The notes under the pieces were generated by a model that worked only from the letters and a program-made list of their open reading frames with translations, did not search any database and had not been told where the DNA came from. Positions 17,301-24,665 of a stretch of DNA of 64,000 bases are shown here, one piece after another. Made by a program: the position numbers and the translations under genes. Positions within the stretch are counted from its first letter, which is position 1, and each line of letters begins with the position of its first letter. Source of the DNA: an uncultured Coriobacteriales bacterium (GTDB lineage: Bacteria > Actinomycetota > Coriobacteriia > Coriobacteriales > QAMH01); assembly GCA_934646835.1 (NCBI GenBank), contig CAKUES010000007.1:1-64000 (forward strand), read 5' to 3'.

Positions 17301-18116
17301 CGCGAGAACTATCTGGCAAGCCTCGTCGCCACCGGCACTAAGCTCGTCGCCTACGTCAACTCGCGCGATCAGTCCATCCAGCTCACGCGCATGCTCCGTC
17401 ACCGCCTGCCGGCCATGGCGCCGCGCATCGGCTTCTACAACGCCGGCCTGCCCAAAAGCGACCGCAAGAAGATCGAGTCGGCCTTCAGGTCCGGCGATCT
17501 TATGGCCATCGTCTCCACGAGCGCCTTTGGCGAGGGCATTGACATCCCTGATGTCGAGCATGTCGTCTTGTACCACATGCCGTTTTCGAGCATCGAGTTC
17601 AACCAGATGGCGGGACGCGGAGGACGTGACGGCAGGGAGGCATGCGTTCACTTGCTCTACGGATACGGGGACAGTCGCATCAACGAGAAGATCCTCGGCT
17701 CTTCCGCCCCGAGCCGCGAGCAGATGGTCGCCTTGTACAAGGTGCTGCGCGCACGCGGTGCCCAGGCTCTTTCCATCGGTGAAAATAGCTTCGCTTGTAC
17801 CAACGGCGAGCTCGCTGGCGAGGTTAAGCGGCAAAGCCGTTTGAGTTTGGACGAATCTAGCGTATCCTGCGGTATCAGCGTGTTTAGAGAGCTCGGTTTC
17901 TTGGAGACGAGCGGCAAGAGCGTTGCGCGACGCATCACCATGGTCAGCGGGCCCGCGAAGATGAGCCTGACTGACAGTGTCCGCTACCGCGAGGGCATCG
18001 ACGAGATCGACGACTTCGCCGCCTTCAAGGCCTGGGCGCTCGAGGCCACACCCGACGAGCTCCTCGCGCGCTTCAACAGACCGATCCTTCCCCAGGACCC
18101 AGACATCCTGGTGTAA
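14391..18116 (+). CDS. recJ: RecJ exonuclease - HIRAN - RecQ-like helicase fusion
   Basis: A 1241-residue fusion. Residues 1-~580 are RecJ: DHH motifs FGDFDVDGITAT (~89), TVDCGIS, CITDHHEP (~170), DHHA1 with KFGGHAAAVG (~415), then the OB region LQPFGNSNPCPV. Residues ~603-690 look like a HIRAN domain: VVGVTFENRQ, a central NEFDPCAIAV and GYLNRALSARLAP. Residues ~770-1240 are a superfamily-2 helicase of RecQ type with Walker A MATGRGKS (~788), DEAH box VVDEAHH (~892), FGEGIDIPD and motif VI QMAGRGGRDG (~1071). I see no zinc/winged-helix or HRDC domain of classical RecQ. In known pathways RecQ unwinds while RecJ degrades the 5' strand; here one chain would do both. ATG chosen with GGGAG upstream. 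Confidence 0.93.
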   Translation: MNKENELTYKIPQVDENCVKAIEVACNLRPLTARILVSRGVDTPAKAQRFLTPSLERDWLDPNLIPGLSDVADKVEAAIRAGKRILVFGDFDVDGITATTVSVRGLRALGADVCGLIPHRYNEGYALSQAAVERGMQMSPDLIMTVDCGISCADEVSWMLEQGIDVCITDHHEPGEKVPSGVPVADPKLDHDCPSCDLAGVGVALKLLTILGERFGKPDAWRELTDFAALGTIADLMTLSPENRALVADGIHRINTACRTCLGELAAICNTKPEEISSSKLSFSLIPRLNASGRMGDAAVALDLLLSDDVATAQSLASQLDAVNQTRREVEAELVKQVEAKLEESYHGESFIAVSGKGWHEGVKGIVASRIARKYQRPAVIFTEEDGVCRGSGRTYGNINLFELASSCSDLFTKFGGHAAAVGITVPADKLDEMRERLCLAVDELQEGELPSAVEVDAAVKLEECDVDGFEELERLQPFGNSNPCPVLLAPNVFLERRGAVGKTGNHLRYTATDGVAKVAGIWFGVEDMESWLSCEVACDVRFEPSVDEWQGRFTAKLMTKMITPHLPQGEGTSDEDPFEELFNRSVEICDKGDYAGITQADSFNTKVVGVTFENRQDVLVNLEAGEELALVRQPDNEFDPCAIAVTLLDGTQLGYLNRALSARLAPVMDAGEPYSAAVSAVTGGPSCAHEAEEVRKPGPLGVRDPGVVDRSFGVNILVRKDRAFDAPKASPRDLRLSLSQEKGRWRELDSSTLEDHLRRALIGERSLRPAQAQTLEHLSRGRSTLAIMATGRGKSLIFHMHAARTALKERKASIFVYPLRALVADQAYHLAQTYGTFGLDVQVLTGETDAADRSHIYEGIERGEVDVILTTPEFLSIHAQRFAGTGKIGFVVVDEAHHIGQSKAGNRPAYVQLKEALQVLGDPLVLAVTATAGDAEARLICETLSIQELVLDPSVRENLRVDDRRDLRDRENYLASLVATGTKLVAYVNSRDQSIQLTRMLRHRLPAMAPRIGFYNAGLPKSDRKKIESAFRSGDLMAIVSTSAFGEGIDIPDVEHVVLYHMPFSSIEFNQMAGRGGRDGREACVHLLYGYGDSRINEKILGSSAPSREQMVALYKVLRARGAQALSIGENSFACTNGELAGEVKRQSRLSLDESSVSCGISVFRELGFLETSGKSVARRITMVSGPAKMSLTDSVRYREGIDEIDDFAAFKAWALEATPDELLARFNRPILPQDPDILV

Positions 18117-18152
18117 CTTCGATTGACCTCCATGGTGGAGAGGGGATGCCCC

Positions 18153-20447
18153 ATGAGCAGCACAAACAACGTCACCTACACGCGTGAGGCCCTCAAGGAC
18201 CTCCCTGTGATCGACGGCTACAACGTCCTTGCGGAGAACACCTCCTGCTACCTGCCCCCGGAGGACATGGACCGCCTCGACCGCGCCTACCTCTTTGCGC
18301 GCGAGAAGCACACGGGCCAGTTCCGCAAGACCGGAGAGCCTTATATCATCCACCCTGTCGAGGTCGCCATCATCTTGAGCGAGCTGCACATGGACCTGCA
18401 GGTGCTCACCGCTGCTCTGCTGCATGATGTCGTCGAGGACTGCGATGTCACCAAGGAAGAGGTGGCGGAGAAGTTCTCCGATACTGTGGCAGAGCTCGTC
18501 GACGGCGTCACCAAGATCACGCGCATCGAGGTCGAGACCCTCACGGACACCCAGGTGGCGACCATCCGCAAGATGCTCGTGGCGATGAGCAACGACATCC
18601 GCGTCATCGTCATCAAGCTCGCAGACCGCCTGCACAACATGCGCACGCTGCAGGGTCTCAAGGAGGACCGCCGCATCTTCAAGTCCAAGGAGACGATGGA
18701 GATCTACGCGCCGCTGGCCAACCGACTCGGCATGAACTCCCTCAAGTGGGAGCTCGAGGACCTTGCCTTCAGCTACCTGGAGCCGGCCAAGTACGCCCAG
18801 GTCAGCAAGATGGTCAACGAGACGCGCGAGGCGCGCGAGGAGTACATCGACAAGGCCATCGCGCTGTTGCACGCAGAGATGGAGAAGGTCCAGGTCAACG
18901 CCACCATCTACGGTCGCCCCAAGCACCTCTACTCCATCTATCAGAAGATGTCGAGCCAGGGCAAGGGCTTCAGCGAGATCTACGACCTCTCTGCCGTCCG
19001 CATCATCGTGGACTCCGTCCCGGAGTGCTATGCGGCGCTCGGCGCGGTCCACAACATGTGGAAGCCGCTGCCCGGTCGCTTCAAAGACTACATCGCGATG
19101 CCCAAGAACAACATGTACCAAAGCCTCCACACGACCGTCATCGGCCCGGCTGGCCGCCCGTTGGAGATTCAAATACGCACCATCGAGATGCACCACTTCA
19201 ACGAGTTCGGCATTGCTGCCCACTGGCGCTACAAGGAGGGCGGCGGCGCCACCAGGGGCGCGCGCAAGTTCGACGAGAAGATGCAGTGGCTGCGCGAGAT
19301 GCTGGAGTGGCAGCAGGAGACCGACGACCCGCACGAGTTCATGGAGTCCCTCAAGACCGACCTCTTCGACAGCGAGGTCTTCGTCTTCACGCCCAAGGGC
19401 GAGGTGCTCTCGCTCAAGGCCCGCTCGACGCCGCTTGACTTTGCCTACGCCATCCACACGGAGGTCGGCAACCATTGCGTCGGCGCGAAGGTCAACGGCG
19501 TCATCGTGCCCTTGGCCTACCAGCTCCAAAACGGCGACCGCGTGGAGATTCTCACCCAGAAAAACGCTGGCCCCAGCCGCGACTGGCTCAACATCGTCCA
19601 GACGCCGAGCGCCCGCGCCAAGATCCGCAGCTACTTCTCCAAGGTGACGCGCTCTGACGACCTCGTGCAAGGTCGAGAGCTCCTCACAAGGGAGGCGCGC
19701 AAGGACGGCTACGGCATCTCCAATGCCAGGAGCATGCAGGCGCTCAAACGTATCGCGGCAGAGCTCTCCTACGCGGACGTCGACGAGATGCTCGTCGCCA
19801 TCGGCGCAGGCAAGATGTCGGCTAAGCAGATCGCCAACAGGCTCTCGCGCACCCTGTCCAAGGAGGCTCTCGGGGAGGAGGAATCCGCCCTTCCCAAGCA
19901 GCCGACGCTCGAGCAGCTCGGTCTTACGCCCGGCGGCACGCGCGCGGCCCAACGTCGCCGCAAGAAGGCCTCCAGCAACAACGGCATCGAGGTCGTCGGC
20001 GTGGAGGATGTCTACGTGCGCTTGAGCCAGTGCTGCAACCCTGTTCCCGGCGATGAGATCATCGGCTTCATCACGCGCGGCAGGGGAGTGAGCGTGCATC
20101 GAGCGGATTGTCCCAACGTGGCAGACCTCAAGCGCGACCCGTCGCGCCTGATCGAGGTCCGTTGGGCCAAGGAGATAGCCGCGAGCTTCCAGGTAGAGAT
20201 CTTCATCGAGGCTGTCGACCGCCTGCGCCTCTTGCAAGACGTCACGATTTTCTTGGCTGACCAGGGCGTGAACATCCTGTCCTGCCAAACGGTCACCAAC
20301 AAGGATGATCTCGTCGAGATGAGGTTCCTCTTCGAGGTAAGCGATACGGAGCGCATCGACAAGATCTTGCGCGAGATCCTCACGGTCGAGGGCGTCTTTG
20401 GCGCGCGCCGCGTTGTCTCGGGCAATGCCCAGCAGGACAAGAAGTAG
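18153..20447 (+). CDS. rel: Bifunctional (p)ppGpp synthetase/hydrolase Rel
   Basis: Makes and degrades the stringent-response alarmone. N-terminal HD hydrolase with HDVVED, synthetase with RFKDYIAMPKNNMYQSLHT, TGS domain (VFTPKGEVLSLKARSTPLDFAY), zinc-finger/CC domain (LSQCCNPVPGDEIIGF...HRADCPN) and C-terminal ACT domain. Both catalytic halves look intact. 764 residues. The ATG giving MSSTNNVTYTRE is preferred since GGAGAGGGG is seven bases upstream; an earlier in-frame ATG at 18132 has no site. It follows the recJ fusion by 36 nt and is probably cotranscribed. Confidence 0.96.
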   Translation: MSSTNNVTYTREALKDLPVIDGYNVLAENTSCYLPPEDMDRLDRAYLFAREKHTGQFRKTGEPYIIHPVEVAIILSELHMDLQVLTAALLHDVVEDCDVTKEEVAEKFSDTVAELVDGVTKITRIEVETLTDTQVATIRKMLVAMSNDIRVIVIKLADRLHNMRTLQGLKEDRRIFKSKETMEIYAPLANRLGMNSLKWELEDLAFSYLEPAKYAQVSKMVNETREAREEYIDKAIALLHAEMEKVQVNATIYGRPKHLYSIYQKMSSQGKGFSEIYDLSAVRIIVDSVPECYAALGAVHNMWKPLPGRFKDYIAMPKNNMYQSLHTTVIGPAGRPLEIQIRTIEMHHFNEFGIAAHWRYKEGGGATRGARKFDEKMQWLREMLEWQQETDDPHEFMESLKTDLFDSEVFVFTPKGEVLSLKARSTPLDFAYAIHTEVGNHCVGAKVNGVIVPLAYQLQNGDRVEILTQKNAGPSRDWLNIVQTPSARAKIRSYFSKVTRSDDLVQGRELLTREARKDGYGISNARSMQALKRIAAELSYADVDEMLVAIGAGKMSAKQIANRLSRTLSKEALGEEESALPKQPTLEQLGLTPGGTRAAQRRRKKASSNNGIEVVGVEDVYVRLSQCCNPVPGDEIIGFITRGRGVSVHRADCPNVADLKRDPSRLIEVRWAKEIAASFQVEIFIEAVDRLRLLQDVTIFLADQGVNILSCQTVTNKDDLVEMRFLFEVSDTERIDKILREILTVEGVFGARRVVSGNAQQDKK

Positions 20448-20636
20448 TATCTGACCAGTATTGTCTTGTCGGGCCCGGCATGTCATCCTGTCCTTTGCGC
20501 GTTGGATGACCGTCAAAGCGCCGCTCGCCCTTAGTGCGGAGGTGGCGTATGAATCTTTGCGGTCTTGGATGCGCTGGGGCCAAAGCCTGGCGGCTTGGCT
20601 GTTGCGCAGCTCGTGTCCAGGCGAACACACAGGAAT

Positions 20637-20672
20637 GCAAGGCCTCCTTAACTGGGGCCTTTGAGGAAGGAG
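20637..20672 (+). promoter_or_regulatory. Possible ribosome-site sequestering leader
   Basis: In the 231-nt gap after rel, AAGGCC (20639-20644) can pair with GGCCTT (20656-20661). The loop and stem edge carry CTCCTT (20644-20649), an exact complement of the downstream Shine-Dalgarno AAGGAG (20667-20672). The two pairings are mutually exclusive, which would allow on/off control of translation of the next gene. This is seen by eye only; the rest of the gap shows no gene or known RNA element. Confidence 0.3.
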
Positions 20673-20678
20673 AACCAT

Positions 20679-21323
20679 ATGAAGATCAGCAAGCTCGTCT
20701 TGGGCATGATCAGCACCAACTGCTACATCGTCGTCGACAACGGCGAGGCCATGATCGTCGATCCCGCCGCAGGCGCGGACAAGATCCTCGCAGAGCTCAA
20801 GAAATTCAAGGACGTCAAGGTCAAGTACATTGCACTCACCCATGCACATTGGGATCATCTCCTGGCGACGCCCGAGCTTGTCGCTAAGACCGGCGCTAAG
20901 GTCCTGTGCCATGAGGAGGACCTTGACAAGCTCTTCAGCAAGAAGATCGCCGACGAGTCTCCCAGGGCCGTCCAGAAGGCCTATGCAGAGGGCCGCGCCA
21001 TGGGTATCGAGCCCCAGGTGCTCCATGAGGGCGACACCTTCACCGTTGGCACTAAGACTTTCGAGGTCATTCATACTCCGGGTCACACCAGGGGTTCTGT
21101 GTGCTTCTACTGCAAGGAGGAGAAGGTGCTCTTCACCGGCGACACCATCTTCGCCGGCGGTCGCATCGGCCGCACGGACTTCGACGACGGCAACATGCGC
21201 GATATGACGGACACGCTGCGCAAGAAGTTCACCAAGATTCACGACGATGCCAAGGTACTCCCCGGCCACGAGGGTACTTCCACCATGATCAACGAGAGGA
21301 TGTTCAACGAGTACATCCACTAG
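20679..21323 (+). CDS. Metallo-beta-lactamase fold hydrolase (glyoxalase II-like)
   Basis: A 214-residue single-domain MBL protein with the binuclear-metal motif THAHWDHL (~residue 53), the downstream HTRGSVCF histidine, the bridging aspartate in FTGDTIFAGG, and the C-terminal LPGHEG histidine. This is the group often annotated as hydroxyacylglutathione hydrolase, but actinobacteria of this kind generally lack glutathione, so the thioester substrate is unknown. ATG with GAAGGAG upstream. Followed by a perfect 34-bp palindrome. Confidence 0.88.
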   Translation: MKISKLVLGMISTNCYIVVDNGEAMIVDPAAGADKILAELKKFKDVKVKYIALTHAHWDHLLATPELVAKTGAKVLCHEEDLDKLFSKKIADESPRAVQKAYAEGRAMGIEPQVLHEGDTFTVGTKTFEVIHTPGHTRGSVCFYCKEEKVLFTGDTIFAGGRIGRTDFDDGNMRDMTDTLRKKFTKIHDDAKVLPGHEGTSTMINERMFNEYIH

Positions 21324-21356
21324 CGACACGTTGAGCTAAATAGATTCAGCTGTGCG

Positions 21357-21390
21357 GGGGCCGTATCAAAAGCGCTTTTGATACGGCCCC
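21357..21390. terminator. Perfect 34-bp palindrome after the MBL gene
   Basis: GGGGCCGTATCAAAAGC (21357-21373) is directly followed by its exact reverse complement (21374-21390). After it comes ATCTCTTTG, a poor U tail. It probably ends the MBL transcript. As a cruciform it has no unpaired loop, so as RNA the central four bases would form the loop. Confidence 0.6.
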
Positions 21391-21410
21391 ATCTCTTTGC
21401 CAGGGGTGGT

Positions 21411-21494
21411 CGGTCAACACTTTAGTCAGACTGATTTGTTGACCAAGCCATGCCTGGCATGGTCAACAAATCAGTCTGACTAAAGTGTTGACCG
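21411..21494. repeat. REPIN-like hairpin A (GTCAACACTT family, double)
   Basis: A 34-nt arm at 21411-21444 has its perfect reverse complement at 21461-21494. Each arm is itself a palindrome, GGTCAACA...TGTTGACC, around the 17-nt centre CTTTAGTCAGACTGATT. The 16-nt spacer contains a further small palindrome, CCATGCCTGGCATGG. The same unit occurs once at 52018 and as a remnant at 55711. Confidence 0.9.
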
Positions 21495-21654
21495 TATTGT
21501 GCTGTCACCTGATGCAATATACGCTCTGACCTGCATCTATAGTCAAAAGCGATGGCAAAGCATCTGATGCCTGTGGGAACAAACCTGTCAAGTCGGTAGT
21601 TTAATAGGCTCATTCGATATGAAAACCCAACCATGAGTAAGAGGTGGTTTGAGA

Positions 21655-22986
21655 ATGGCCAAGAAGCAGGTTCCCTACGATCAGAAGTACTACGACCCTG
21701 AGATCGAGTGTATGCCGCGCGAAGAGCTCGAGCAGCTGCAGCTCGAGCGTCTCAAGGAGATGGTCGCGTTCGCTTATGAGAACGCGCCGTATTACAAGCA
21801 GTCCTTCGACGAGGCTGGTGTCAAGCCCAGCGACATCAAGACGCTTGAAGATATCCGCAAGTTCCCCTTCATCGACAAGAAGACCGAGCGTGAGACCCAG
21901 GGCGTCGGCTCGTTCTTTGGCGGTCTTTGCGCTGTGCCTGAGGAAGACGTCATCTTCATGGCGACTTCCTCCGGTTCCACGGGCGTTCCCACGATGAGCC
22001 CGTTTACCCAGGAGGACTTCGACCTGTGGCAGGACACGGAGGCCCGCCTCTTCTGGCAGGCCGGCATGCGTCCGACCGACCGCTACGTCCATGGTCTCAA
22101 CTTCGCCCTCTACGTGGGCGGCCCGGACGTCATCGGTGCCCAGAACCTCGGCGCGACCGCCATCTGGGTCGGCGCCGTCCCGAGCGATCGTTTGCTCTTC
22201 GTCTTGAAGCACTACCAGCCCACCGTCATCTGGACCTCCCCGTCCTATGCTTGGCAGCTTGGCAACAAGGCCAAGGAGAAGGGCTTTGATCCCAAGACCG
22301 ATTTTGCTATCCACACCATCATCGTCGCCGGCGAGCCCGGCGGCTCCATCTCCTCCACCCGCGAGGCTATCGAGGAGCTCTGGGGTGCCAAGGTCGTCGA
22401 CTTCTTCGGCCTGAGCGATATCTACGGTGCCTGCGCAGCCATGTGCGAGGCAAAGGACGGCCTCCACATCGTCGAGGACCAGATCCTCGTCGAGACTGTC
22501 GACCCCGTCACGGGCGAGGTGCTCGAGCCCGGCCAGCGCGGCGAGCTCGTCTACACCACCCTGTGCAAGAAGGCGCGCCCCATGATCCGCTTCCGCACGG
22601 GTGATATCGGCTACGTGAGCAATGAGAAGTGCGAGTGCGGCCGCACCTTGGGCCGTATCCACATCCAGGGCCGCAAAGACGAGATGTTCATCGTCGGCGC
22701 CGTCAACGTCTTCCCGACTGACGTCGAGTACGTGGTCCGCGCCCAGCAGGGCCTGACCGGCGAGTACTCCATCCGCGTCTACAACGAGAACTTCTCCACG
22801 CGCTACGAGGTCAGCGTCGAGCGCGCCGCCGACAGCGTCGAGGCATACGACGCCGTCGCCCGCCGCGTCGAGGCCGCCCTCAAGTCCCACACCGGCGTGC
22901 GCCCTGCCAAGGTCATCGTCTATGATGCTGGCAAGCTGGGCACTTCTTCCGAGCACAAGGCGTCCCGTTTCATCGACGAGCGCTAG
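21655..22986 (+). CDS. Phenylacetate-CoA ligase family protein
   Basis: AMP-forming acyl-CoA ligase of the PaaK type, 443 aa. Motifs: AENAPYYKQSF near the N-terminus, P-loop ATSSGSTGVPT (~104), GEPGG and SDIYGA motifs in the centre, and the C-terminal segment RTGDIGYV...GRKDEMFIVGAVNVFP. It activates an aryl or related acid with ATP and CoA, or runs in reverse to conserve energy. Site GAGGTGG seven bases before the ATG; the TTG two codons earlier is less likely. The neighbouring ferredoxin oxidoreductase genes suggest it handles the acyl-CoA made from 2-oxoacids (arylpyruvates). Confidence 0.9.
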   Translation: MAKKQVPYDQKYYDPEIECMPREELEQLQLERLKEMVAFAYENAPYYKQSFDEAGVKPSDIKTLEDIRKFPFIDKKTERETQGVGSFFGGLCAVPEEDVIFMATSSGSTGVPTMSPFTQEDFDLWQDTEARLFWQAGMRPTDRYVHGLNFALYVGGPDVIGAQNLGATAIWVGAVPSDRLLFVLKHYQPTVIWTSPSYAWQLGNKAKEKGFDPKTDFAIHTIIVAGEPGGSISSTREAIEELWGAKVVDFFGLSDIYGACAAMCEAKDGLHIVEDQILVETVDPVTGEVLEPGQRGELVYTTLCKKARPMIRFRTGDIGYVSNEKCECGRTLGRIHIQGRKDEMFIVGAVNVFPTDVEYVVRAQQGLTGEYSIRVYNENFSTRYEVSVERAADSVEAYDAVARRVEAALKSHTGVRPAKVIVYDAGKLGTSSEHKASRFIDER

Positions 22987-23012
22987 GCCGAGGTTTCGAG
23001 AAAGGACCGATC

Positions 23013-23663
23013 ATGGCAAAGACCTTTGCAGTTTCCGGCCAGCACTATCTCTTCGACGTGCAGGCCTTCGCACACACCATCCTGGCTCTGGGTGGCGACG
23101 AGTACCGCTACTTCCTGCGTGACCGCACGACTGCCGGCGTCATCGCCGACGTGCGCGACGGCGCCTCCGAGCTCGGCGTCCTTGTCCAGACAAGCGCCAG
23201 CAAAAAGGAACTCGACGCGGCCTTCGATGAGGCCGGCCTTGAGTTCGTGCCTTGTGCGGAAAGCGACCCCATGGTTGCTCTGCCCGCCAGCCACCCGCTC
23301 TCCAACGCAAGCTCCCTCAAGCTCGACGACCTCACAGACTGGCCCTACCTCTACTTCGAGCAGGAGCCCGATGCGGCAGCTGCCTTTGCAGAGGAGGCGC
23401 TCTCTGATGTCAAGCGCGCCAAGACCATCGGCTGCACGGACCGCGCGACGCTTTCCGAGCTGGCCAGCGCTGTCAACGGCTATACGGTGACGAGTGGCAT
23501 TCTCGTCGGCATTACCGACGGCGGCTCTTTGACCACCATCCCCCTGGAGTCTGACATGAAGCTCAGCTTGGGCTATGTCGTCAAGAAGGACGGCGAGTTC
23601 TCCGCTGCTGCAGAGCGCTTCGTCGCCAACCTCAAGCGCGCGCTCGAGCGTTACGCGCTCTAA
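23013..23663 (+). CDS. Free-standing LysR-type substrate-binding domain protein
   Basis: 216 residues resembling only the effector-binding half of LysR regulators. It starts FAVSGQHYLFDVQAF, then RDRTTAGVIADVRDGASELGVLVQ, then DPMVALPASHPLSN and LDDLTDWPYLYFEQ, all characteristic of the type-2 periplasmic-binding-like fold. No helix-turn-helix precedes it: the ATG has its own site (GAAAGGA) only 26 nt after the ligase stop. No signal peptide. Without a DNA-binding domain it cannot act as a normal LysR regulator; it might sense a metabolite through another protein. It is cotranscribed with the ligase and followed by a terminator. Confidence 0.8.
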   Translation: MAKTFAVSGQHYLFDVQAFAHTILALGGDEYRYFLRDRTTAGVIADVRDGASELGVLVQTSASKKELDAAFDEAGLEFVPCAESDPMVALPASHPLSNASSLKLDDLTDWPYLYFEQEPDAAAAFAEEALSDVKRAKTIGCTDRATLSELASAVNGYTVTSGILVGITDGGSLTTIPLESDMKLSLGYVVKKDGEFSAAAERFVANLKRALERYAL

Positions 23664-23677
23664 AGAGAATCAACTGC

Positions 23678-23713
23678 GTGCGCCTGCTGCTGTAAAGTAG
23701 CAGGCGCACTTTT
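23678..23713 (+). terminator. Terminator after the LysR-like gene
   Basis: GTGCGCCTGCT (23678-23688) pairs perfectly with AGCAGGCGCAC (23699-23709), 10-nt loop, followed by TTTTG. It separates the ligase pair from the oxidoreductase operon. Confidence 0.88.
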
Positions 23714-23744
23714 GTATCCACCTATCGTTCGTTGTGAGGTGTCT

Positions 23745-24665
23745 ATGATCGAGATACTTTGGCATGGGCGCGGCGGCCAGGGAGCCTTCACAGCCGCGCG
23801 CTTGCTCGGTGCGGCGGCTGCCGGCATCGACGGCCTCGGTGCGCTCGCTTTTCCGAGCTTTGGCCCGGAGCGCCGCGGTGCTCCCATGAGGGCCTTCACC
23901 AAGATCGACCAGGGCCCGATCGGCAACCGCAGCCAGATCGAGCAAGCGGACTTCGTCGTCTACCTCGACGACACGCTCTTGGGAGAGGGTTGGGACCGCG
24001 AGCTCAAACCCGGCGGCATCGTCCTCGTCAACAGCCCGCGCATCGCAGAAGACAAGCGCATCCTCGCGGTGGACGCGAGCGCCATCTCCAAGCGCATCTT
24101 GGGTCGAGACATCCCCAACACGGTCTTCGTCGCCTTGCTCTGCCTGCTCGTCAAGGGGCTTGACGCAGAGGCGGCTAAGCGCGCCATCATAGAGAACATG
24201 CCGCCCAAGCTGCATGCGGGCAATCTCGCCATCGTGGACGAAGTCGTTGCGCGCATCGCCGACGGTGCCCTTGCTGCCACCGGCGCCGATGCTGCAGCAC
24301 GCGAGGCAAACCTTACCGTTGCTGGCGCTCAGGTGCCCCAGGCCGCTCCTGCAACAGAAGAGCGCTTCATCCCCACGTTGCGCGACGACGAGCTGGATCC
24401 GGCCGTCTACGCGCGCAACACCTGCTGGGAGGCGGGCTACCTCGTCTCCAAGAACGCGGGTTGGCGTACGCAGCGCCCTGTTGTCGACGCTGCGCGCTGC
24501 ACGGGCTGCTGGATGTGCTACATGCTCTGCCCCGACGGAACGATTTTCAAAACGCAGGAAGGCACTGCGGCTGTGGACTACGATTTCTGCAAGGGCTGCG
24601 GAATCTGTGCCAAAGCTTGCAACATGGGTGCTGTCTCCATGGTTGCGGAAGGAGGCCAGCAGTAG
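23745..24665 (+). CDS. 2-oxoacid:ferredoxin oxidoreductase, fused gamma-delta subunits
   Basis: Residues 1-~185 are the gamma subunit (MIEILWHGRGGQGAFTAARLL, FPSFGPERRGAPMRAFTKI). Residues ~240-306 are the ferredoxin-like delta subunit with two [4Fe-4S] motifs, CTGCWMCYMLCP and CKGCGICAKACN. A ~50-residue linker rich in A and V joins them. The delta part passes electrons from the TPP enzyme to ferredoxin. The start has GTGAGGT upstream. It is first in a three-gene operon with the alpha and beta subunits. Substrate (pyruvate, branched or aryl 2-oxoacid) cannot be read from sequence. Confidence 0.92.
   Translation: MIEILWHGRGGQGAFTAARLLGAAAAGIDGLGALAFPSFGPERRGAPMRAFTKIDQGPIGNRSQIEQADFVVYLDDTLLGEGWDRELKPGGIVLVNSPRIAEDKRILAVDASAISKRILGRDIPNTVFVALLCLLVKGLDAEAAKRAIIENMPPKLHAGNLAIVDEVVARIADGALAATGADAAAREANLTVAGAQVPQAAPATEERFIPTLRDDELDPAVYARNTCWEAGYLVSKNAGWRTQRPVVDAARCTGCWMCYMLCPDGTIFKTQEGTAAVDYDFCKGCGICAKACNMGAVSMVAEGGQQ

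Noticed and set aside
20461..20664. A 67-codon frame in the gap before the MBL gene
   Set aside because: No ribosome binding site, and overlaps the putative leader structure; composition is not coding-like.
16908..21329. A 1473-codon open frame on the minus strand across recJ, rel and the MBL gene
   Set aside because: It is antisense to three clearly conserved genes. Long antisense frames are expected at this GC content and codon usage, and the translation has no recognisable domain.
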